This document shows, in pieces, positions 50,106-55,876 of a stretch of DNA of 55,876 nt. The notes below the pieces were generated by a model. The model was given only the letters and a program-made list of their open reading frames with translations. It made no database searches and was not told the DNA's origin. Position 1 is the first letter of the stretch. Each line of letters starts with the position of its first letter. The position numbers and the translations under genes are program-made. The DNA is from Thermodesulfovibrionia bacterium. GTDB lineage: Bacteria; Nitrospirota; Thermodesulfovibrionia; UBA6902; BMS3Bbin08. The DNA is taken from contig JAUXYI010000018.1 of NCBI GenBank assembly GCA_030694425.1, positions 1 through 55,876 of the forward strand. Direction: 5' to 3'.

Positions 50106-50109
50106 ATCT

Positions 50110-51135
50110 TTAAATTTCCCTTCCTACTGCTTTTGCAATAAGTTTTAGCTCTTTCATAAGAGCCTTAAACTTGGTTGGTTTCAATGACTGCTCACCATCA
50201 GAAAGGGCATCTGCTGGGTTTGTGTGTACTTCTATCATAAGACCGTCAGCGCCTGCTGCAATTGCTGCCTTTGCCATAGGGGCAACGAGGTCCCATTTAC
50301 CGGTGCCGTGACTCGGGTCAACAATAACAGGCAGATGAGTAAGGTTCTTTAAAACAGGCACGGCATTTAAATCAAGCGTGTTACGTGTTTCTGTTTCAAA
50401 AGTCCTTATACCTCTTTCGCAGAGGATGACATTGTTATTCCCTTGCGCCATAATGTATTCAGCTGCCATGAGAAGCTCTTTAATGGTTGCAGAGAGCCCT
50501 CTTTTTATGATTACTGGTTTATTGTGGGAGCCGACTTCCTGTAAGAGCCTGAAATTCTGCATGTTTCTTGCTCCTATCTGGATGACATCTGCATACTTGA
50601 GAATCAGATAGATATCCCGCGGGTCCATAAGCTCTGTTACAACGGGCAAGCCTGTTTTTTTCCGTACTTCTGCAAGAATCTTTAAGCCCTCTTCGCCGAG
50701 CCCCTGGAAGCTGTAGGGAGAAGTCCGTGGTTTGAATGCTCCGCCTCTGATAAATGTTGCGCCTGCCTTTTTGACCTCCTGCGCTATTTTTAGAAGTGTA
50801 GCCTTATCTTCCACAGCGCATGGACCTGCAATAACGTGTATTTTTTTGCCTCCAATAATATTTTCGCCAATCTTGATTGTTGTTTTTTCAGGCTTAAAAT
50901 CTTTGCTTGCGAGTTTATAAGGCTTGATAATACGATGGACTTTTTCAACTCCAGGCATTGCCTCAAATGCACTGCTTTCTTCCTCTGTAATCTTTGATGT
51001 GTCGCCAATAACGCCAATGACTGTTCTTTCAGTGCCTTTTGAGATATTGGCTTTAAACCCCTTGCTCTCAAGTTTTTTGGTGATATTGTGGAGTTCCTTG
51101 GAAGAAGCCCCGGGTCTAAGTACTATAATATCCAT
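50110..51135 (-). CDS. aroF: 3-deoxy-7-phosphoheptulonate synthase (DAHP synthase, AroF/AroG beta type)
   Basis: 341 residues. An N-terminal ferredoxin-like regulatory domain ([28 protein letters not shown]) precedes the barrel: [56 protein letters not shown] and [12 protein letters not shown]. First step of the shikimate pathway; feedback control through the N-terminal domain is known for this type. Confidence 0.95.
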   Translation of the reverse strand: MDIIVLRPGASSKELHNITKKLESKGFKANISKGTERTVIGVIGDTSKITEEESSAFEAMPGVEKVHRIIKPYKLASKDFKPEKTTIKIGENIIGGKKIHVIAGPCAVEDKATLLKIAQEVKKAGATFIRGGAFKPRTSPYSFQGLGEEGLKILAEVRKKTGLPVVTELMDPRDIYLILKYADVIQIGARNMQNFRLLQEVGSHNKPVIIKRGLSATIKELLMAAEYIMAQGNNNVILCERGIRTFETETRNTLDLNAVPVLKNLTHLPVIVDPSHGTGKWDLVAPMAKAAIAAGADGLMIEVHTNPADALSDGEQSLKPTKFKALMKELKLIAKAVGREI

Positions 51136-51149
51136 TACAGCCTCCTTTA

Positions 51150-51248
51150 AAAATTAAAACTTAAAAATCAAAATTAAAAATTGTGGAAGAAATTATAAAT
51201 CTAAATAGGAATTCCTTCATTTTACATTTTAATTTTTGCATTTTGAAT
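51150..51248. repeat. Family E repeat overlapping the hisC 3-prime end
   Basis: AAAATTAAAACTTAAAAATC with inverse TTTTACATTTTAATTTTTGC and ATTTTGAATTTC. The last codons of hisC (Gln-Asn-Ala-Lys-Ile-Lys-Met) are written by it. Confidence 0.6.
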
Positions 51249-52313
51249 TTCTCTCAGTGCTTCCATTAAGCTTTTATTTTCTTTCGGGAGTCCTATTGAT
51301 ACCCTGATCTCACGAAGACCCATTGGTCTTACAATAATACCTTTTTTCAAAAGGTCATTGTAAAGCTGAAAAGCTGTATCTTCTTTTAAGATAATATATA
51401 TGAAATTCGCCTCTGTTTGTATGTAATTAATTTTCATAGCTTTAAATTGTTTATAGAAGTATTTTTTGCCCTTTTCATTTATCCTTTTTACCCTTGCAAC
51501 GTGTTTTTCATCTTCTAATGCTGCAAGAGCAGCCTTCTGGGCTAAGGAATTTACATTGAAAGGCTGCCGCACTTTGTTCATTTCTGTAATTATTGAGGCA
51601 TTTGCAATTCCATAACCTATTCTGAGCCCTGCAAGTCCGTATATTTTAGAGAACGTTCTTAGTATTAGTATATCTCTGCCCTGTCTTAAGTATTTCATGC
51701 TGTCGGCATAATCTGATGAGGTGACATATTCATAATATGCCTCGTCAACAACGACTAATATGCCATCAGGAACTTTTTCTATGAAGGAATCCAACTCAGC
51801 CTTTGTATTTATTGTGCCAGTAGGGTTATTAGGGTTTGCTATAAAAATAATCTTTGTTTTCTCTGTTATTCTTGATGCCATTGCATCAAGGTCATGGCGC
51901 AAGTCCTTAAGAGGAACAACTATATTTTTCCCTTTTGCTGCCTGCACAATCATTGAGTAAACTACAAAAGAAGGATGTGCCATTATTGCCTCATCGCCGG
52001 GACTGACGAATGTCCTAACCGCAAGTTCTATAATTTCATTGGAGCCATTGCCGAGCAGGATTTCATCAGGTGTTACCCTTAATTTTTTAGCCAGTGCCCC
52101 TTTGAGGTAATAACAACTTCCGTCCGGGTATCTGTTTAAGCTGCGAATGCCTTGTCGCAATGCCTTTACTGCAAGAGGCGAGGGGCCCAAAGGGTTCTCA
52201 TTGGAAGCAAGTTTTATTGAACCTGTAATCCCAAGTTCTCTCTCGAGTTCTTCTATAGGTTTACCCGGGACATAAGGTTTAATGGTTTTTATATGTTCTG
52301 GCGCTTGTATCAT
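51222..52313 (-). CDS. hisC: Histidinol-phosphate aminotransferase
   Basis: 363 residues from MIQAPEHIKTIKPYVPGKPI. LASNENPLGPSP, ANPNNPTGT, VVDEAYYEY and LRTFSKIYGLAGLRIGYG with the pyridoxal-phosphate Lys. In this operon it more likely serves aromatic amino acid transamination, as the HisC-like enzymes of pheA-aroF clusters do, as well as or instead of histidine synthesis. A nine-codon upstream extension lies in a family D repeat and is not believed. C-terminus is repeat-derived. Confidence 0.93.
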   Translation of the reverse strand: MIQAPEHIKTIKPYVPGKPIEELERELGITGSIKLASNENPLGPSPLAVKALRQGIRSLNRYPDGSCYYLKGALAKKLRVTPDEILLGNGSNEIIELAVRTFVSPGDEAIMAHPSFVVYSMIVQAAKGKNIVVPLKDLRHDLDAMASRITEKTKIIFIANPNNPTGTINTKAELDSFIEKVPDGILVVVDEAYYEYVTSSDYADSMKYLRQGRDILILRTFSKIYGLAGLRIGYGIANASIITEMNKVRQPFNVNSLAQKAALAALEDEKHVARVKRINEKGKKYFYKQFKAMKINYIQTEANFIYIILKEDTAFQLYNDLLKKGIIVRPMGLREIRVSIGLPKENKSLMEALREIQNAKIKM

Positions 52314-52322
52314 AATAGAAAA

Positions 52323-52418
52323 TATATCCGCAGATTTCACAGATTAATCAGATTTTTAAATCTTTAAAAAATATAAAATTTTGCAATATCTGCGCCATCT
52401 GCGTAATCTGTGGAATAA
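52323..52418. repeat. Family D repeat between pheA and hisC
   Basis: ATCCGCAGATTTCACAGATT and ATCTGCGCCATCTGCGTAAT followed by CTGTGG; inverted words around an A+T-rich centre. Confidence 0.7.
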
Positions 52419-52429
52419 TTAAATTTTTG

Positions 52430-53497
52430 TTACTCTGCAGATGGGTAAGATCCGAGAACTTTGAGATATAAGCACTCTTTTTTTACTTCATCAATTGCTT
52501 TTTTAACATTTTTATCGTCTATGTGGCCTTCTGTATCTACAAAGAATATATATTCCCATGCCTTTCTTCTGGATGGTCTGGATTCTATTTTTGTAAGGTT
52601 TATTTTATGTTTTGCAAAGGGCTGTAGTATTGAATAAAGCGCTCCGGGCTTGTCCTTGACAGAAAACATAATGGAGGTTTTGTCTTTCCCTGTTTTCGGG
52701 GAGAAATTTTCTGCTATTACAAGGAAACGCGTGTAATTGTGCTTATGGTCCTCGATTCCCTTTTTTACGAATTTAAGATTATAAATAGTCGCTGCAAGTT
52801 CGCTTGCAACAGCTGCAAAAGAAGGGTCTTTTGAGGCGTGCTTAGCAGCAGCAGCAGTGCTTGTTTCCTCTATGATTGGAATACTTGGTAAATTTTGTTC
52901 AAGCCAGTCTCTGCACTGGGCAGTTGCCTGAGGATAAGAATAAATTTTCTTTATATTACTCATTTTACCGGTCTTTGATAGAAGGTTGTGTGATATCTCA
53001 AGCATTATCTCTGCGGCAATCTTCAAATCTGAGTCTATAAACATGTCAAGGGTGTAATTCACCATGCCTTCTGTTGAATTTTCAATTGGCACGACACCAT
53101 ATTGTGCGCTCCCCCGCATAACAGCTTCAAAAACAGCTTTTATAGTAGTTTCAGGCAGGTATTCTGCTGATGAGCCGAACTGTCTTTGCGCCGCGAGGTG
53201 AGTAAAAGTTGCTGAAGGTCCCAGATAGCCTACCTTTAATGGCTGCTCTAAAGAAAGCGATACAGAGAGTATTTCTCTATATATTGCTTTTAGGACATCA
53301 TTAGGAAAAGGGCCTATATTTAACTTTTTTAGCCTTTCAAGTATTTCCCTCTCTCTTTCAGGCGAATGCGGTTTTATATGTTGTTTTTCTTTTGTTTTTT
53401 TTATTTCAAGGACAACACCGGTTCTCTCGTTTAATAATTCCAGTATTTTTGAGTCAATGTTGTCAATTTGCTTTCTATAGTTACTAAGTTCAGACAT
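52430..53497 (-). CDS. pheA: Chorismate mutase / prephenate dehydratase (P-protein)
   Basis: 355 residues. Chorismate mutase about 1-85 (YRKQIDNIDSKILELLNERT), dehydratase with VGYLGPSATFTHLAAQRQFG, VPIENSTEGMVNYTLD and YTRFLVIAE, then an ACT domain with KPGALYSILQPFAKHKINLT and IESRPSRRKAWEYIFFVD for phenylalanine feedback. The ATG at 53497 is preferred over an upstream in-frame TTG at 53521. First gene of the aromatic operon. Confidence 0.95.
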   Translation of the reverse strand: MSELSNYRKQIDNIDSKILELLNERTGVVLEIKKTKEKQHIKPHSPEREREILERLKKLNIGPFPNDVLKAIYREILSVSLSLEQPLKVGYLGPSATFTHLAAQRQFGSSAEYLPETTIKAVFEAVMRGSAQYGVVPIENSTEGMVNYTLDMFIDSDLKIAAEIMLEISHNLLSKTGKMSNIKKIYSYPQATAQCRDWLEQNLPSIPIIEETSTAAAAKHASKDPSFAAVASELAATIYNLKFVKKGIEDHKHNYTRFLVIAENFSPKTGKDKTSIMFSVKDKPGALYSILQPFAKHKINLTKIESRPSRRKAWEYIFFVDTEGHIDDKNVKKAIDEVKKECLYLKVLGSYPSAE

Positions 53498-53697
53498 AGT
53501 TTTCTCATTTGCAGCAGGCAATAGAAATATTAAGAAACTACTTTAGCAATTTTTTTGCATTTTTTCAAGCGGTTGTATAAATTTAATATTCCTATTTAAA
53601 TATTTGTGTCTTAAATCTTTAAGCTAAATTTTTAGCGAAGCATGGCGGACAGATGTGTTAAGATACACCTAATTTAAAAAAAATGAGGCATGAACCG

Positions 53698-54309
53698 ATG
53701 CTCATAAAAAATAACAAATGCCGTCAATTTATTACAGTTCTGGCAATCTCAATTATCTTTTTTGCCCCCGCAGTTTTTGCACAGGATAAAAAGATGGCAG
53801 AATTTCGCAGCGCTAAAAGCCATTGGACTTTTCTTGGAGGCTACGGTGTTACGCATCCGGGATTTGGCGCCACACGTACAAGGGTTGAGACGGTAGATTT
53901 TGTATTGCAATACGGATATTTTCTCTCGGAAGAAGTGGGTAAATCATGGTATCGGGGCAGGCATGAGATGCTTATTGAAATCCCGGTCCGTACTGTTGTA
54001 AATCCGGAAACAGCCTTGATAACGGGGATTAACTTTCTTGCATGCTGGAATTTTACCGCATCGGAGAGAATAATACCGTATGTTTGTGCCGGCGGCGGCC
54101 CTGTATATACTAACCTTGATATCTCCGGGCTTGGATCAGAATTTAACGGCAACTATCAGGCAGGACTGGGGTTTAATTATTTTATACGGGGAAATACCAG
54201 CATTAACCTTAACTACCGCTTGCATCATATTTCGAATTCAGGTGCGGCAGAACCCAATGAACCGCTAAATTCCAGCATGATACTTTTGGGTATATCGTTT
54301 TTTCAGTAA
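53698..54309 (+). CDS. PagL-like lipid A 3-O-deacylase (acyloxyacyl hydrolase family)
   Basis: About 203 residues. A signal peptide (LIKNNKCRQFITVLAISIIF, cut after AVFA) and an outer-membrane beta-barrel pattern with alternating strands. The C-terminal YRLHHISNSGAAEPNEPLNS carries the family H-x-S catalytic pair and the following N. PagL removes the 3-O acyl chain of lipid A. The ATG at 53698 is chosen because GAGG lies nine bases before it; an ATG five codons earlier lacks one. Confidence 0.86.
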   Translation: MLIKNNKCRQFITVLAISIIFFAPAVFAQDKKMAEFRSAKSHWTFLGGYGVTHPGFGATRTRVETVDFVLQYGYFLSEEVGKSWYRGRHEMLIEIPVRTVVNPETALITGINFLACWNFTASERIIPYVCAGGGPVYTNLDISGLGSEFNGNYQAGLGFNYFIRGNTSINLNYRLHHISNSGAAEPNEPLNSSMILLGISFFQ

Positions 54310-54364
54310 ATTATCTTTATATCCTGTCTAGTATACTGTCTCATAAATACGTTTACTCCATTTT

Positions 54365-54451
54365 GTCATTCCCGTCCCGATACATCGGGATAAGCGGGAA
54401 TCCAGACATTTAAGAAAAACTGGATGCCCGATTAAGAACTTCGGGCATGAC
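54365..54451. repeat. Composite family A palindrome (copy 2)
   Basis: GTCATTCCCGTCCCGATACA ... GCGGGAATCCAGACATTTAA, then ACTGGATGCCCGATTAAGAA with CTTCGGGCATGAC. The right half is identical, inverted, to the left half of the element at 20065-20145. Confidence 0.85.
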
Positions 54452-54499
54452 GGATAAAGTTTTTTTGAGGCTTTATAAATGACAGCACTAGTAATTGAA

Positions 54500-54556
54500 T
54501 TAGCCGGGCTCAAAGTCTTTTTTGATTTCCAGGAATGCAGGCAGGTTTTTTATTCT
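54500..54556 (-). pseudogene. C-terminal tail of a radical SAM gene left at the insertion edge
   Basis: On the minus strand, about 18 codons read RIKNLPAFLEIKKDFEPG and stop. The gene at the right edge of the window ends LIKNLPTFLRIRNQFE, so this is the end of a close paralogue. The GC-rich methyltransferase ends directly inside it (in a different frame), suggesting that the rest of the paralogue was replaced. Confidence 0.65.
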
Positions 54557-55305
54557 TTCTTTCCATCTTTCCGGCAGACGAGCAGGACCTCGCTCACCAT
54601 CTCGGTGTCGATCATATGGGGGGAGAGGGCGAGCTTTTTCTGAAAGCGCAATCCCAGCGGCGTGAATACATAGCTGTACCACCACATCGCCTTCTTGCGC
54701 CGATGTGTGAGGAACCACATCCCGAGATCGAGCAGGCGCGACGATTTTGGCTTCATCCCATAGATAGCGCTCTGCTCCACAGTGAAGCTGTGCTCCTTGA
54801 GCTTGGCGAGTAGACGCTCTGGTTCGTAACGGCGCCGATGCCCCACGAATTCATCGAATGCCGTCCACTGTGATGGGTGAAGCGGCACCGAGAGGAGAAA
54901 CGCTGCGTCGGGAGCGGCCACGCGCGACAGCTCGGACAACGCGCCATTCTCATTGTCAACATGCTCAATAATGTCGAGGGCGCACACGAGATCGAACGCG
55001 CCGTCAGCAAACGGCAGCGAGGACACGAGGCCAAGAACTGCGTTTGCTCCACGCGCGCGCAGTTTGGCAATTGCCGGCGCGCTGATATCCACGAAATACG
55101 TCTCCTTGAGAGGGAGCCGAGGCCTTAGCCCGGGTGCGACTTCGAGCCGCGGCCGCGACGGAGAGACAAGTGAGCATACGAGCGGCCAGGTGTTAAAGCG
55201 CTCTGGCTCAACCAGATGCGCGTCTGTCCACAGCGGGTCGTAGAACCGGCGGTTTGCTTCGAGGATCTCGGAGTCGGTACAGTTGTGTAAATGGGATAAA
55301 TTCAT
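54550..55305 (-). CDS. SAM-dependent methyltransferase (class I), probably acquired
   Basis: 251 residues. A Methyltransf_11-like core: LEVAPGLRPRLPL (motif I, imperfect), YFVDISAPAIAKLRARG (motif II), FDLVCALDIIEHVDN (motif III-IV) and LSVPLHPSQW. The substrate is unknown; position next to LPS- and radical SAM genes suggests a surface glycan or lipid. The DNA is visibly much richer in G+C than everything around it, with many CGC/GCG codons, so it looks recently transferred. The end of the gene abuts a radical SAM tail. Confidence 0.85.
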   Translation of the reverse strand: MNLSHLHNCTDSEILEANRRFYDPLWTDAHLVEPERFNTWPLVCSLVSPSRPRLEVAPGLRPRLPLKETYFVDISAPAIAKLRARGANAVLGLVSSLPFADGAFDLVCALDIIEHVDNENGALSELSRVAAPDAAFLLSVPLHPSQWTAFDEFVGHRRRYEPERLLAKLKEHSFTVEQSAIYGMKPKSSRLLDLGMWFLTHRRKKAMWWYSYVFTPLGLRFQKKLALSPHMIDTEMVSEVLLVCRKDGKKE

Positions 55306-55374
55306 TTATCTCTTCCTTTTAGTTTCTGTTTTAGTTTATGGTTATTCTTATATACTCAAGTAAAATAAAAGCCA

Positions 55375-55876
55375 TTATTCAAACTGGTTCCTTATCCTCA
55401 AAAACGTGGGAAGGTTCTTTATAAGCCTGAATGTGCTGTCAGGACATTTGAACATCAAAGGCCAGAATTTCGACATCCAGTTCTTTCCGGTGTAGAACCT
55501 CTTAATAGCCTGCCTGTGAAGTTTCTCCATCTTCTCTTTGGATTCTATTCCCTTAGGCACAAAGACAAAATTCATGCAGTTCATTAATTCCCATTTCTCA
55601 TCGAACGTCCCATCTTCATGGATCGTCTTATAGGCAGGAGAGCCGGGAAAGGGCGTGAACTTGGTAATGTTCATATCATCAAGCCTGAGTTCTTCGATAA
55701 AATCAGTTGTTCTTTTTATGGTCTGCTCCGTCTCGCCGGGAAGCCCCATCATAAAGAGTCCTTTTGCCCTCATGCCGTTTTTCTGTATCCGCCTGACCGT
55801 GTCCCTTATCTGATTCAGGGTCACCTTTGCTTTATGCCTATCAAGCAGTTCCTGGTCTCCGGATTCCATCCCTATA
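55375..55876 (-). CDS. B12-binding-type radical SAM enzyme, C-terminal part
   Basis: The frame is open at the right edge, so the cobalamin-binding and Cx3Cx2C parts are outside the window. Visible: IGMESGDQELLDRHKAK, GMRAKGLFMMGLPGETEQTI, NITKFTPFPGSPAYKTIHED, then a C-terminal basic region. This is the second half of the radical SAM barrel followed by the DUF4070/4080-like tail of HpnJ- or BchE-type enzymes. Substrate unknown. Confidence 0.88.
   Translation of the reverse strand, partial: IGMESGDQELLDRHKAKVTLNQIRDTVRRIQKNGMRAKGLFMMGLPGETEQTIKRTTDFIEELRLDDMNITKFTPFPGSPAYKTIHEDGTFDEKWELMNCMNFVFVPKGIESKEKMEKLHRQAIKRFYTGKNWMSKFWPLMFKCPDSTFRLIKNLPTFLRIRNQFE

Noticed and set aside
54877-55243. 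Plus-strand open frames opposite the GC-rich methyltransferase
   Set aside because: High G+C content creates long antisense frames by lack of stop codons; no domain pattern.

Overview
The window looks like a chromosomal piece of an A+T-rich, Gram-negative, sulfur-metabolising bacterium. A dsrC gene, a complete dsrMKJOP membrane complex and a tusA-dsrE/F/H-like sulfur relay, together with LPS heptose genes, fur-feoB and many ferredoxins, point to a dissimilatory sulfate or sulfur metaboliser. A Nitrospirota (Thermodesulfovibrio-like) or deltaproteobacterial relative is my best guess; no 16S or dsrAB gene is present to settle it.

Layout. 1-0.3 kb: end of a PIN-domain gene and a nucleotidyltransferase scrap. 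0.5-5.6 kb: a PhnD-like lipoprotein, a membrane histidine kinase, an NtrC-type activator and a sigma-54 promoter driving an amino-acid-type periplasmic binding protein. 5.6-7 kb: rfaE2, a small membrane protein and an intact YgiT/DUF4258 toxin-antitoxin-like pair. 7.2-11.8 kb: a four-gene module of membrane and coiled-coil proteins (4-TM protein, vWA-like protein, MotA/TolQ-like protein, MotB-like protein) with its own promoter and palindromic operator; this is my main candidate for an undescribed system. 11.8-19.8 kb: deoB, a CDP-alcohol phosphatidyltransferase, cobO, tRNA-Gly, a chimeric corrinoid-protein pseudogene, a waaF-gmhB fusion and a Lon-family protease. 20.4-28.7 kb: the sulfur block. 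29-34.6 kb: VanZ, feoB, fur, ferredoxin, cupin, a TIGR02757 protein and a Rieske protein. 34.8-39.8 kb: a housekeeping block (HU/IHF, sppA, rpsA, ispH, plsC, cmk). 40-47.6 kb: an accessory zone with truncated toxins, a broken integrase, acs and a GIY-YIG gene inside a small element with terminal repeats. 47.8-53.5 kb: the aromatic amino acid operon pheA-hisC-aroF-tyrA-aroA. 53.7-55.9 kb: a PagL-like lipid A deacylase, a GC-rich methyltransferase that looks acquired, and the end of a B12-binding radical SAM gene.

Working together: DsrC carries sulfur as a trisulfide that DsrMKJOP reduces using quinol or other electrons, while the TusA/DsrE-like proteins move sulfane sulfur in the cytoplasm. 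RfaE2, the WaaF-GmhB fusion and the PagL-like enzyme all act on LPS. Fur, with a near-consensus Fur box, probably controls its own transcript and feoB.

A striking genome-wide trait is a set of at least six families of short dispersed repeats. They fill most gaps, nest in one another, supply the ends of several genes (acs, hisC, fur, GIY-YIG) and sit in frame inside the coding regions of waaF-gmhB, aroA and the RsbRD-like gene.
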